This document shows, in pieces, positions 19,195 to 28,159 of a stretch of 64,000 bases of DNA. The DNA is from Elusimicrobia bacterium GWC2_64_44 (GTDB lineage: Bacteria > Elusimicrobiota > Elusimicrobia > Elusimicrobiales > UBA9959). The translations under genes were made by a program, and so were the position numbers. How positions within the stretch are numbered: the first letter of the stretch is position 1; every line of letters starts with the position of its first letter. The notes below the pieces were generated by a model. It did not search any database. It was not told the origin of the DNA and saw only the letters and a program-made list of their open reading frames with translations. The stretch lies in contig MGUG01000044.1 in assembly GCA_001799845.1 (NCBI GenBank), forward strand, positions 64,020 to 128,019. The letters are read 5' to 3'.

Positions 19195-20478
19195 TCAGCG
19201 GTCGAAGTCGCGCCCCTGCGCCCACTCCAGCTTCACGCGGGCCAGCAGCTGCGAGTAGACCGCGGCCAGCTGCCGCTGCTCCAGGTCGGCGAGGGCGCAG
19301 AGCGCCCGCAGGGCCGACATGGAGGGGCGCGCCTTCCGCGCCGCCTCGTCGTAAGCCGCCTTCATGGCGGCCAGCTCGTCGCCCAGTTGGGCGGCTTCGC
19401 GCCGGCGTGCGTCGGCCTCTTTGTGGGCGGCGACGATCTCGAAGCGGATGCCATCCTGCCGCTCGGAGCGTTTCAGCTCGCCCTGGCGCTGCTGGGCCCG
19501 GCGCTGCTGCACCTGCGTCCAGATATCGTAAGAAAGCGGGAAATGGATGGCGATCGAAGCCAGCCAGCTGCCCGAGCGTTCGGAGGAGTCGGCCAGCGAG
19601 GAGAACTTGTAGGCGTTCAGGTCGTAGCTGGCCCCGAGGTAGATTGTGGGGTAGCGCTTGACCATGGCCATGTTGACCGCGATGTCGTCCATCTGCGCTT
19701 TGTAGAGTTCGCTCTTGAGCTCCGGGCGGGACTCCATCGCCGTGACCAGGCTGCGGCTGACGTCGGAGTCCACCGGCAGGACTTCGAAGCGGCCTTCCGG
19801 CTCGGCGGCGTAGCCGGGCTCGCGGTTCATGGCCTTCAGGAGTCCCGTGCGCGCTGTCTCCAGCTCCCCCTCCGCGTGCCGCGCCTTGTCGGCAAGGCCG
19901 GAGAGGAGCACGGAGGCCTCGAGCTGCTCGAAAGCGTCCCCGGGCAGGGCCGAGGCCAGGCCGCGGGCGCGGGCCTGCCAGTAGGAGGCCGCCTCCAGCG
20001 CGCGGCCCCGGTACAGCAGGGCGTAAAAGGATTTTTTGGCGGCCAGCGCGGCGTCGGCCCGGGCGGCCTCGAAGTTCACCTTGGCCTGGTTGTGCGCGGT
20101 CTTGGCCAGCTTGAGCGTATTGGTATTCTTGCCGCCGGTGTAGAGCGGCTGCAGCGCCTGCGCGCGCAGGCTGTAGAAGGCGTCGCCGGCGGCTGGGTCC
20201 ACGTAGCGGTCGCCCAGTTCGGCGCCGAGGATGGCGGGATACTCCAGGCTGAGGCGGCTGAGCGTGCCCGAGAGGCTGAGCTGGGGCAGCGCCATGAAGC
20301 GGGCCTCGTGCACGCGCTGCCGGGCGATGATGATGTCCTGCTCGGCGGCGAGGGCGGCCGGGCTGTTCTTCACGGCCGCCGCCACGGCGGAGGCCAGCGT
20401 TACGGGGTCCCCGTTCTTTTGTGCCGCGGCCGGCCCGGCCAGGAAGGCCAGGGCCAGCGCGGCGGCGGTCAGGTTCAT
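19195..20478 (-). CDS. TolC-family outer-membrane channel protein
   Basis: A 427-residue protein with signal peptide (MNLTAAALALAFLAGPAAA) and two long alanine/leucine-rich coiled-coil repeats, as in TolC/OEP proteins. The pattern AVAAAVKNSPAALAAEQDIIIARQ at the N-terminus and LQPLYTGGKNTNTLKLAKTA are typical of the family. It would form trimeric tunnels for export or efflux. No membrane-fusion protein or RND/ABC pump is beside it; the next genes are a HAMP protein upstream and patatin downstream. Its partner must be elsewhere. Confidence 0.85.
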   Translation of the reverse strand: MNLTAAALALAFLAGPAAAQKNGDPVTLASAVAAAVKNSPAALAAEQDIIIARQRVHEARFMALPQLSLSGTLSRLSLEYPAILGAELGDRYVDPAAGDAFYSLRAQALQPLYTGGKNTNTLKLAKTAHNQAKVNFEAARADAALAAKKSFYALLYRGRALEAASYWQARARGLASALPGDAFEQLEASVLLSGLADKARHAEGELETARTGLLKAMNREPGYAAEPEGRFEVLPVDSDVSRSLVTAMESRPELKSELYKAQMDDIAVNMAMVKRYPTIYLGASYDLNAYKFSSLADSSERSGSWLASIAIHFPLSYDIWTQVQQRRAQQRQGELKRSERQDGIRFEIVAAHKEADARRREAAQLGDELAAMKAAYDEAARKARPSMSALRALCALADLEQRQLAAVYSQLLARVKLEWAQGRDFDR

Positions 20479-21020
20479 AGCTTGAACTTGGGCATTATCT
20501 CCGCTATCTTCGCCTTGAGCGCGGCGGCCTTGTCGGCCAGCGCGCCGCTTTCGGCTTCGGCGCGGAACTTCTCGTACTCCTTGACGACCTCGTTGACCGC
20601 GCCGGTCATGTTGTTGAAGTGGTCCTGCAGGTCGGTCAGCTGGTCGCCCTGGCGCAGGTAGACGCGGTGCGTCAGGTCCCCGTCGGCCACCGTCGAGCAG
20701 CTCTTCTCGAACTTGAAGATGGGGCCCGCCATCCGGTGGGAGATGACCACCGAGACCAGCAGCACCAGGATCATGTAGATCGTGACCTTGAGGCCGTAGA
20801 AGGGCAGCATCGCGAAGATCTCGTCGAGCATCGGCTGCATCATCGGGTGCTCGTTGACCACCTTGGAGACCGTCCAGAGGATGTCGAGCCCGCCGATGAT
20901 GAAGCCCACCAGCACGCTGATGAAGATCAGCGACATATAGCGGTACTGCAGGTGCTTCTTGATCAGCAGGGTCTTGCGCTGGAACTGCGCCGGAGCGGCG
21001 CCTGGCGTGTTTTCAGTCAT
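20475..21020 (-). CDS. Two-helix HAMP-domain membrane protein without output domain
   Basis: A 181-residue protein. Two transmembrane helices (about residues 29-51 and 72-94) enclose a short ~20-residue periplasmic loop, and a HAMP domain follows (SHRMAGPIFKFEKSCSTVADGDL, LRQGDQLTDLQDHFNNM). The protein ends with a short helical tail; there is no histidine kinase, GGDEF or chemotaxis signalling domain. A ribosome site AGGGGA precedes the ATG. It overlaps tolC by four bases. It may act as a membrane adaptor or dimerisation partner; function is not assignable. Confidence 0.75.
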   Translation of the reverse strand: MTENTPGAAPAQFQRKTLLIKKHLQYRYMSLIFISVLVGFIIGGLDILWTVSKVVNEHPMMQPMLDEIFAMLPFYGLKVTIYMILVLLVSVVISHRMAGPIFKFEKSCSTVADGDLTHRVYLRQGDQLTDLQDHFNNMTGAVNEVVKEYEKFRAEAESGALADKAAALKAKIAEIMPKFKL

Positions 21021-21029
21021 AGTTCCCCT

Positions 21030-22073
21030 TTAGAACAGCACTTCCATCATGTCGAACCATTCCTTCGACACGGTCTTGAGCTCGCCGGTTGCGTCCGCGA
21101 GCGGCACGCCCACGATCTTGTTGCCCACCAGGGCGCTCATCTTGCCGAAGTCCCGGTCGCGCACCAGTTCGGCGGCCTTGATGCCCACGCGGGTGCCGAG
21201 GATGCGGTCGAACAGCGTGGGGGCCCCGCCGCGCTGCATGTGACCGATGACGGCAGAGCGGGTCTCGAAGCCGGTGTTCTTCTCGATGAAGTCGGCTATG
21301 CGCTCGCCCATGCCGCGGTCCTTGAGGATGTGGTGGCCGAACTGGTCGAGCTCGTGCTTGGTCGCGTCGGCCTTCTCGGCAGGCAGCACGGCGGCTTCGC
21401 TCGTGACCACCAGCGCGAAGCGCTTGCGGGCGTAGGAGGCCTTGATCTTCGCTATCAGCTCTATCGTGTTGATCTTGCGCTCGGGCAGGCAGACATAGTC
21501 GGCGGCGGAGGCGATGCCGGTGAACAGCGCCACCCAGCCGGCGTGGCGGCCCATCACTTCCATCACCATCACACGGCGGTGGCTGCGGCCGGTGTCCATC
21601 AGCGCCTCGGCGGCTTCCATGGCCTTGGTCACGGAGGTGTCGAAGCCGAAGGTATAGTCGGTGGCGCTGAGATCATTGTCCATGGTCTTGGGCACGCCGA
21701 CGACGTTGAGTTTGTGCTCGCCGTAGAGGCGCGTGGCCACGCCCAGCGTGTCCTCGCCGCCCATTGCCACCAGCGCGTGCAGGCCGAGCTTCTTGAAATT
21801 GGCCAGGCACTTCCTGACGTTAGCCTCTTCCTTGAAAGGGTTGGTGCGGGAGGTGCCGAGCATCGTGCCGCCCTTCATGATGGCGTATTCCACGGTCTCG
21901 CGGTCGAGCGGCATCGTGACGCCGTTCACCAGGCCCTTCCAGCCGTCCTGCAGGCCCACGCACTGGTAGCCGAACTTCTCCGCCGCGTAGACGCAGCCGC
22001 GGATGGCGGGGTTCAGGCCGGGGCAATCGCCGCCGCCGGTCAAAATTCCTATCTTTTTCTTGGCAGTTTTCAT
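21030..22073 (-). CDS. pfkA: 6-phosphofructokinase, likely pyrophosphate-dependent
   Basis: A 347-residue PfkA-family enzyme that phosphorylates fructose 6-phosphate in glycolysis. N-terminal GGGDCPGLN (13-21), GGEDT (105-109), VPKTMDND (127-134) and MEVMGRHAG are the phosphodonor, catalytic and substrate motifs. The position equivalent to E. coli Gly104 is Asp108 and that of Gly124 is Lys129; these two residues are established markers of pyrophosphate rather than ATP use, and the reaction would be reversible. The start follows an AAGGAG site. Ten bases separate it from the HAMP gene. Confidence 0.92.
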   Translation of the reverse strand: MKTAKKKIGILTGGGDCPGLNPAIRGCVYAAEKFGYQCVGLQDGWKGLVNGVTMPLDRETVEYAIMKGGTMLGTSRTNPFKEEANVRKCLANFKKLGLHALVAMGGEDTLGVATRLYGEHKLNVVGVPKTMDNDLSATDYTFGFDTSVTKAMEAAEALMDTGRSHRRVMVMEVMGRHAGWVALFTGIASAADYVCLPERKINTIELIAKIKASYARKRFALVVTSEAAVLPAEKADATKHELDQFGHHILKDRGMGERIADFIEKNTGFETRSAVIGHMQRGGAPTLFDRILGTRVGIKAAELVRDRDFGKMSALVGNKIVGVPLADATGELKTVSKEWFDMMEVLF

Positions 22074-22101
22074 GGTTTATCTCCTTTTTTGAAGCTTACG
22101 C

Positions 22102-22848
22102 TCAGAAGCTGGTGGTATAGCGCATCTGCACGATGCGCTCGGTCTTGCGCGGCCACCCGTTGCTGAAATCCTTGTCGGCGCCTATCTCGCGCGCGGCCAT
22201 ATCCAGCTGGAAGTACGGCGTCACGTAGAAGCGGATGCCCGCGTTGAGGCGCTTGGGGTCGTCCTCGTGGAACATGTTGTCGTATTCCACCATGAAGGCG
22301 ACCTTGTCTTCCAGGGTGTAGTTGAGCCCGAGGAAGGAGAATAGGTAGTTCTTGTCGAAGTCCGACACGCTGAGGCCGCCGTGCAGCGCGAGCCCCGGCA
22401 CGCCGATCTCTTTGGAGCCCACGAGGTAGAGGCCGCGGCCCTTCTCGAGGTACTTCTTGGCGTCCGGGTTGTAGTAGTAGCCCTGGCCGTCGTAGCCCAG
22501 CGCCATGGCCGGGATATAATAGCCGCCGTCGTAAAAGCGGAACTTGACGTGGATCTCGGGGCGGCGCATCTTGATGCCGGGGTCCGAGCCGATGAACTTG
22601 TCGACGGCCATAGAGGCGCCCAGGTTGAGGCGCTCCTGCACGCCGAAGTTCAGCGCGCCGATCACGCCGCCGCCGGAATAGGCGCGGGTCTTGACCGTGA
22701 AGCCGTAGTAGTCCAGGATGCCCGCGGTCGGCACGTCGATCATCTCCACGTCGGGAATGACCACGGCCTCCCCGGCGTCTTTGTCCTTGCCGGCGGCCAG
22801 GGCCGGGACCAGGAGCAGCAGCGCTAGCACAGCGTTAAGTTTTTTCAT
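22102..22848 (-). CDS. Outer-membrane protein, YjbH-like barrel
   Basis: A 248-residue protein with a signal peptide (MKKLNAVLALLLLVPALAAG) and AGGAAGGA before the ATG at 22848. The mature part alternates polar and aromatic residues in about ten strands: DIVxPTAGILDYY-like start, GVQERLNLGAS, KFRFYDGGYYIPAMALGYD, GLALHGGLSV, and a C-terminal phenylalanine (YTTSF), as outer-membrane barrels have. The pattern resembles YjbH-type proteins of polysaccharide export and similar uncharacterised barrels in candidate phyla. Function is unproven. It sits between the response regulator and the phosphofructokinase. Confidence 0.65.
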   Translation of the reverse strand: MKKLNAVLALLLLVPALAAGKDKDAGEAVVIPDVEMIDVPTAGILDYYGFTVKTRAYSGGGVIGALNFGVQERLNLGASMAVDKFIGSDPGIKMRRPEIHVKFRFYDGGYYIPAMALGYDGQGYYYNPDAKKYLEKGRGLYLVGSKEIGVPGLALHGGLSVSDFDKNYLFSFLGLNYTLEDKVAFMVEYDNMFHEDDPKRLNAGIRFYVTPYFQLDMAAREIGADKDFSNGWPRKTERIVQMRYTTSF

Positions 22849-22881
22849 CGTTCCTTCCTTAGTAGTCGTTGACCGCAAAGT

Positions 22882-23256
22882 TCAATTCCCCAGCACGGCC
22901 TTCACCTTGGACTCGATGTCCTCCAGCGAGAACGGCTTCTGCACCACCTCGTTGGCGCCGCTCAGCATGGCGATGCCCTTCTCGCTGGCGGTGTCGCGCG
23001 AGGTCATGATAATGATCTTGGGGGCTTCCGTGCCCAGGCGGGAGGAGATCTCGCTCGCGACGTGGTAGCCGTCGATATAGGGCATCATCACGTCCAGCAG
23101 CACCAGGTCGAACTTGCCTTCCTCGGCCGCCTGCAGCGCGTCCTTGCCGTTGACCTTGGCCGTGACGGCGTAGCCCTGCCCCGTGAAGAAGGACTCCAGC
23201 AGGTCTATCAGGTCCGGGTCGTCGTCGGCTATAAGGATACGCTTTCCACTTTCCAT
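22882..23256 (-). CDS. Single-domain response regulator (CheY-like receiver)
   Basis: A 124-residue receiver domain. Acidic pocket residues are in LIADDDPD (about 8-14), the phospho-acceptor is Asp55 in LVLLDVMMP, the Thr/Ser switch is in IIIMTSRD and the lysine is in VVQKPFS. There is no DNA-binding or enzyme domain. The start at 23256, with GGGAGA upstream, lies inside the last 28 bases of dnaE, so it is probably translated from the dnaE transcript. No histidine kinase is adjacent. Confidence 0.92.
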   Translation of the reverse strand: MESGKRILIADDDPDLIDLLESFFTGQGYAVTAKVNGKDALQAAEEGKFDLVLLDVMMPYIDGYHVASEISSRLGTEAPKIIIMTSRDTASEKGIAMLSGANEVVQKPFSLEDIESKVKAVLGN

Positions 23257-26200
23257 GTCTTGTCTCCCAGCAGCTTCTCAATGTCGCGCAGGAGCTGGTC
23301 GGTCAGGCCGACGCGCTCGGTGGTCTCTATCATGTAGGTGCCGCGCCCCTTGGCGTCCACCTGGAAGAAGACCGGGCACATGCCGTGGCTTTTTCCGAGC
23401 GCCGTCTTCAGCTCGTGCAGCTGCTTCTCGTCGAAAAGGATGCCCTCGGGCAGGTTCACCAGCAGGGCCCTGCCCCATTTGTTCAGGCCGTCGAAGAGCC
23501 CATAGGCTTCCTCCGCGATCAGCTCGTACTGGTCGTCGAAATCGGATTTCTGCACCTTGCCGGCCACCACCACGACGCGGTTGAGGCCCAGGTTGGAGCC
23601 GTAAAGCTTGTACTTCTTCGGGAACAGGCAGACGCCCAGGTTGCCGCTCAGGTCCTCCACCTCGAACTTGGCCATCGGCTCGCCGGTCTTCTTGGTCGTG
23701 ATGTTCTTGAACTGGGACACGATGCCCGCCACGCGCACCATCGCCCCCTCGGCGAAGCCGCCCGCGAGCACCTTGTCCACGGAGGCCGTGGCGACCATGC
23801 TCAGGTGGCGGCGGAAGCTGTTGAGCGGGTGGCCGGAGAAATAGAAGCCCAGCACCTCGCGCTCGTTCTTGAGCAGCACGTGCTCGCTCATGACGGGGGC
23901 TTCCTTCTTCTCCTCGGTGAACAGCATGCTCTGGTTGCAGTCGGCCTGCTTGCCGCCGCAGAACATCTCCACCGCCTCGGTCGCCTTGGTGCGGGAGATC
24001 TCCGGCTTGGCCGCCGGGTAGAAGATGTCGAAGCAGCCGCCCTTGGCCATGGACTCCACCACGCGCTTGTTGAGCTGCTTGGAATCAACGCGCAGCGTGA
24101 ACTCCTCGAAGGAGCGGAACGGCCCGTTCTTGACCCGCTCGGCCACGATGGCTTCCACTACGCCCTCGCCCACGTTCTTCACCGCGGTCAGCGCGAAGCG
24201 GATGGCCAGCTTGCCGTCCTGCTCTTCGATGGAAAATTTCTTCTGCGAGCCGTTCACGCTGGGCCCGGCTATCGGGATCTCCATGTCCTGGGCCTCGCCG
24301 ATATAGGTGGCCAGCTTGTTCTCCTTGTCCTCGGAGTTCACCGCGCTCTTGCCGATCTCGCTGGTGAGCAGGGCGGCCATGAACTCCACGGGGTAGTTGG
24401 CCTTCAGCCAAGCCGTGTGGTAGGCCACCAGGGCGTAGGCGACGGAATGGGACTTGTTGAAGCCGTACTCGGCGAACTGCGCCATCTGGTCGAAGATCTT
24501 GGTGGAGAGCTTGTTGGAGATGTCGTGGTGGTCTTTGGCCTGCTTCACGAACTTGTCGCGCATCTTCTCCATGACGTCGAGCTTCTTCTTGCCCATCGCC
24601 TTGCGGAAGTCGTCGGCCTCGCTCGGCGTGAACTTGGCCAGGCTCTTGGCGATCTCCATGACCTGTTCCTGATACACCATCGTGCCGTAGGTGTCCTTCA
24701 GGATGGGCTCGAGCAGAGGGTGGTCGTAGGTGATGCGCTTGCGGCCGTGCTTGCGCTCCACGAAGGTCTCGAGCATGCCGCTGTTGATGGGGCCCGGGCG
24801 GTACAGCGCGACGAGGGCCGCGATGTCGCTGAAGACGGTAGGCTTGAGGCCCTTCACCAGCTTCTTCATGCCCTCGCTTTCCAGCTGGAATACGCCGGTG
24901 GTCTGGCCCGCGCACAGGAGCTCGAAGGTCTTGGCGTCGTCCATCGGGACGGAGTAGATGTCGAAATCTTTCCTGTCGGGCAGCCTGCGGAGGAACTCGG
25001 AGGCGGTCTCGATGATGGTCAGCGTGCGCAGGCCGAGGAAGTCCACCTTGAGCATGCCGAGGCTGCCCAGCATGTTGCCGTCGTACTGCGTGGTGATGAC
25101 TTCCTTGTTGTTGCGGTTGGCGAGCGGCACGTAGTCGGTGACGTCGTCCTTGGAGATGACCACGCCCGCCGCGTGCACGCCCACCTGGCGGCGCAGGCCT
25201 TCCACCTTCAGCGCGATGTCGAACATCTTCTTGATCTTGGGGTCGCGGGCGAATTCCTTGAGCTCGCTGACCTCGCTCAGGGCCTTGAAGAGGGTGGCCT
25301 TGGGGTCGGCCGGCACCAGCTTGGCCATCGCGTTCACGTCCGCCAGCGGGATGCCCATCACGCGGCCCACGTCGCGCACGGCGCTCTTGGCCTTGATGGT
25401 GCCGTAGGTGATGATGTTGGCCACGCGCGAGGCGCCGTACTTTTCGCGCACGTACTGGATCACCTTTTCGCGGCCGTCGTCGGAGAAGTCTATGTCCAGG
25501 TCCGGCATGCTCTTGCGGCCCGGGTTCAGGAAGCGCTCGAACAGCAGGCTGAAGGGCAGCGGGTCCACGCGGGTGATGTCCAGCGTGTAGGCCACCAGCG
25601 CGCCGGCGCCGGAGCCGCGGCCCGGCCCCACCGGCACGCCTATGCTGCGGCCGTGCTTTATAAAATCCATCACGATCAGGAAGTAGCTGGAGAAGCCCAT
25701 CTTCTTGATGGTGTCCAGCTCGAACTCCAGGCGCTTGCGGTATTCGTCGCCGGCGCCGGGGACTTTCTTTTTCAGGCCTTCATCGCAGAGGTCCTTCAGG
25801 TAATAATAGTCGCCGTCGCCCTCTTTATGCTCGTCCTTGTAGCGCTGCGGGATGTCGAAGGCGGGCAGGTGCAGCTTGCTGGTGTCCACCGAAACGTTGC
25901 ACATGTCGGCGATGACGAGGGTGTTCTTGACGGACTCCGGCGTGTGGGAAAAGAGCTTGATCATCTCGGCCGGGCTCTTGTAGTAGAGCTCGTGGGTGGT
26001 CATGCGCATGCGCGAGGGGTCGTCCATCAGCGAGCCTGTGGAAATGCAGATATGGGCGTCGTGCGCTTCCCAGTCCTCTTTCTTCTGGTAGTGGCAGTCG
26101 TTGGTGGCCACGAGCGGCAGGCCGGTGCGCTTGGCCACCTCGAGGAGGCCCGCCATCGCGGCGGACTCCTCGGGGATGTTGTGGTCCATCAGCTCGAGGT

Positions 26201-26741
26201 AAAAATTGCCCTTGCCGAGAATGTCGCTGTACTGCATCGCGATCTTTACGGCGTCGTCTATCTTGCCCTCGGCGCAGTTGCGGGCGATGTGCGACTTGAG
26301 GCAGCCGGACAGGCAGATCAGGCCCTCGGAATGCCTGGCTAGGGTCTCGAAATCTATGCGCGGGTCGTGGTAGAAGCCCTCCAGGAAGGCGTTTGAGACC
26401 AGCTTCATTAAATTGCGGTAGCCGGCGTCGTTCTTGGCGAGGACGGTCATGTGGCCGTTGTCGCGGCGGCTGCCGCCCTTTTCCTTGTCCAGGCGGGAAC
26501 CTTTGGCCACATAGCATTCGCAGCCGATGATGGGCTTGAGGCCCACGGCCTTGGCCATGAAATAGAACTCCATGGCGCCGTACATGTTGCCGTGGTCCGT
26601 GATGGCCAGCGCGTTGCCCTTCTGCGCTCCCAGCTCTTTCAGAAATTCGGAGGGGTGCCCGTGCCCGTCGGAAAGGCGCAGCATGCCGTCGAGCAGCGAG
26701 TACTCGGAATGGTTATGCAGATGTATGAAGTCAGGCGACAT
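23229..26741 (-). CDS. dnaE: DNA polymerase III alpha subunit
   Basis: A 1170-residue replicative polymerase, close to the E. coli length of 1160. Order: PHP domain (HLHNHSEYSLLDG at the N-terminus, ITDHGNMYGAMEF; metal-type histidines and aspartate retained), palm with the catalytic PDLDIDF near residue 413, VGPGRGSGAGALVAY, fingers, helix-hairpin-helix, and an OB-fold with VRVAGIVSQFKNITTKKTG near 1000. The ATG at 26741 was chosen over a start nine codons earlier because the earlier codons fall in a terminator-like hairpin. It overlaps the response regulator by 28 bases. Confidence 0.96.
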   Translation of the reverse strand: MSPDFIHLHNHSEYSLLDGMLRLSDGHGHPSEFLKELGAQKGNALAITDHGNMYGAMEFYFMAKAVGLKPIIGCECYVAKGSRLDKEKGGSRRDNGHMTVLAKNDAGYRNLMKLVSNAFLEGFYHDPRIDFETLARHSEGLICLSGCLKSHIARNCAEGKIDDAVKIAMQYSDILGKGNFYLELMDHNIPEESAAMAGLLEVAKRTGLPLVATNDCHYQKKEDWEAHDAHICISTGSLMDDPSRMRMTTHELYYKSPAEMIKLFSHTPESVKNTLVIADMCNVSVDTSKLHLPAFDIPQRYKDEHKEGDGDYYYLKDLCDEGLKKKVPGAGDEYRKRLEFELDTIKKMGFSSYFLIVMDFIKHGRSIGVPVGPGRGSGAGALVAYTLDITRVDPLPFSLLFERFLNPGRKSMPDLDIDFSDDGREKVIQYVREKYGASRVANIITYGTIKAKSAVRDVGRVMGIPLADVNAMAKLVPADPKATLFKALSEVSELKEFARDPKIKKMFDIALKVEGLRRQVGVHAAGVVISKDDVTDYVPLANRNNKEVITTQYDGNMLGSLGMLKVDFLGLRTLTIIETASEFLRRLPDRKDFDIYSVPMDDAKTFELLCAGQTTGVFQLESEGMKKLVKGLKPTVFSDIAALVALYRPGPINSGMLETFVERKHGRKRITYDHPLLEPILKDTYGTMVYQEQVMEIAKSLAKFTPSEADDFRKAMGKKKLDVMEKMRDKFVKQAKDHHDISNKLSTKIFDQMAQFAEYGFNKSHSVAYALVAYHTAWLKANYPVEFMAALLTSEIGKSAVNSEDKENKLATYIGEAQDMEIPIAGPSVNGSQKKFSIEEQDGKLAIRFALTAVKNVGEGVVEAIVAERVKNGPFRSFEEFTLRVDSKQLNKRVVESMAKGGCFDIFYPAAKPEISRTKATEAVEMFCGGKQADCNQSMLFTEEKKEAPVMSEHVLLKNEREVLGFYFSGHPLNSFRRHLSMVATASVDKVLAGGFAEGAMVRVAGIVSQFKNITTKKTGEPMAKFEVEDLSGNLGVCLFPKKYKLYGSNLGLNRVVVVAGKVQKSDFDDQYELIAEEAYGLFDGLNKWGRALLVNLPEGILFDEKQLHELKTALGKSHGMCPVFFQVDAKGRGTYMIETTERVGLTDQLLRDIEKLLGDKTWKVESVSL

Positions 26742-26748
26742 GTAATAA

Positions 26749-26786
26749 AAAAGCCCCGCGGCCGGCAACCCGCAGGCTTAATTATA
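26749..26786 (-). terminator. Terminator-like hairpin overlapped by a -10 for dnaE
   Basis: On the minus strand AAGCC (26779-26775) pairs with GGCTT (26755-26751), with an inner GCGG/CCGC pair and an 8-base loop, followed by TTTTTT and then ATTAC-ATG of dnaE. It fits an intrinsic terminator for the upstream esterase gene. A minus-strand TATAAT lies at 26786-26781, so a transcript begun there would start near 26774, inside the 5' arm, and would lack the full hairpin. Confidence 0.5.
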
Positions 26787-26894
26787 TAAATTAAATAGCA
26801 CCTTAAGGAAACCGCTGCCGGAAAGCGCGCTTCCGCCTTCCAAGCCGGCACGGGGCTGTCGCGGGAAAAAGCAGGTTTCCCCGCCCCCCGGGGC

Positions 26895-28121
26895 TCAGGA
26901 CCCGCCCTGCAGCAGGAACCTGAACAGCGCCGGCACCTGACCGGCCCAGTATTTTTCGCTGTGGCGGGCGCCCTGGTCCTCCACATAGACCAGGTCCTTG
27001 TTCTCCGCGAAGCCTTTGCCCAGGAGGACGCTGCGCAGTTTGCGCGCGGACTCCAGCGCCGCGGTTTTTTCGGCGCCCTCGCCTTCGTCGGTGCCCATGC
27101 TGAGCCAGATCTTCATTTTCCCCGCGGCGGCTTTTTTTCCGGCCAGCCCGGGCAGGGCGCTGTCCGCCCAGTAGAGCGACGGGGACAGCACCCCCGCCCC
27201 GGAGAACACTCCGGGATATTCGAGGAGCAGATACAGGGAGATCAGGCCGCCCAGCGAGGAGCCGGCCACCGAAGTGTGGCGCCTGCCCGGGAGGGTGCGG
27301 TAAGCGGCGTCGATGAAGGGCTTGACCTCTTTCACCAGGAACCGGGCATAGTCCCGTCCCTTCCCGCCGCCGCGCGCGGCGTCGCGGTGGGGCGTATACT
27401 CGGCGTTCCGCTCGCCGGTGTTATAGACGCCGACGATGATGGCCTCCAGGGCCGGGGCTTGCGCCGCCAGGGCCGCGGCGGCTTCGTCTGCCCCCCATTC
27501 CTCGCCGATGAACGCCGTGGCCTTGTCGAAGAGATTCTGCCCGTCGTGCATGTAGATCACGGGATAGCGTTTATCCCCGGGGCGTTCATAGGATGGCGGC
27601 AGCCAGACCGCCAGGGTCCGCGCGTTACCGAGGGCCCTGGACCGGAAGTCCCGGTGATATTTCACCGCGCCGGTCACCGTGGCCTTCTCGGGCAGGTATG
27701 GTTTCTTGTCCGCCCACTTCTGTATCGTATCGGTCACCCCGGCCGGGGCCAGGGGCGTGAAGCGCCGGTTCTCCAATTCAGAAAAATCCGAGCCCTTTTC
27801 CACCGTATCCCAGGTGCCGCGGGTGTATTTGTACTCCAGCGGCGCGCCGGCTTTGACCTCAACGTCCAGGACGTAGGCGCCGTCTTTTTTAACCAGGCTC
27901 ACCAGGCCGGGGTTCCAGTTCCCGAGCTCCGGGCAGTTGCCGGAGACGAACAGGACGTCGTACTGCGGGGTATCGGCAGGGGCGTACGCTTTAAAGCGCA
28001 GTTTTACCCGCTCCGCCGCGCTCGCCGGAGTTCCCGCGAAAAACAGGAGGCACGCCGCCAGGCCCGCCAGTACGGCCCCGCGCCCGCGCACTCCCGAACG
28101 GCCCTTGAAAATAGCGGTCAT
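26895..28121 (-). CDS. Secreted esterase with N-terminal starch-binding-like domain
   Basis: A 408-residue protein. A signal peptide spans about 1-36. Residues 37-135 resemble a CBM20 domain (SGNCPELGNWNPG, LEYKYTRGTWDTVEKG). Residues 150-400 form an alpha/beta-hydrolase of the esterase D/Fes (enterochelin esterase) family: VIYMHDGQNLFD, the nucleophile Ser289 in GSSLGG, LSPSLYWAD, and a late histidine in DQGARHSEKYW. GGGGAGA precedes the ATG. It may cleave ester groups on polysaccharides or siderophore-like compounds outside the inner membrane. The CBM suggests an alpha-glucan partner; the window also has a GH13 enzyme, but the link is inferred. Confidence 0.82.
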   Translation of the reverse strand: MTAIFKGRSGVRGRGAVLAGLAACLLFFAGTPASAAERVKLRFKAYAPADTPQYDVLFVSGNCPELGNWNPGLVSLVKKDGAYVLDVEVKAGAPLEYKYTRGTWDTVEKGSDFSELENRRFTPLAPAGVTDTIQKWADKKPYLPEKATVTGAVKYHRDFRSRALGNARTLAVWLPPSYERPGDKRYPVIYMHDGQNLFDKATAFIGEEWGADEAAAALAAQAPALEAIIVGVYNTGERNAEYTPHRDAARGGGKGRDYARFLVKEVKPFIDAAYRTLPGRRHTSVAGSSLGGLISLYLLLEYPGVFSGAGVLSPSLYWADSALPGLAGKKAAAGKMKIWLSMGTDEGEGAEKTAALESARKLRSVLLGKGFAENKDLVYVEDQGARHSEKYWAGQVPALFRFLLQGGS

Positions 28122-28159
28122 ATAGTCTCCCCTGTAAAGGCATTAAGCCACGCAAGCCG

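Noticed and set aside
23385-26342. 985-codon plus-strand frame opposite dnaE
   Set aside because: It mirrors the codon structure of dnaE; no domain or ribosome site.
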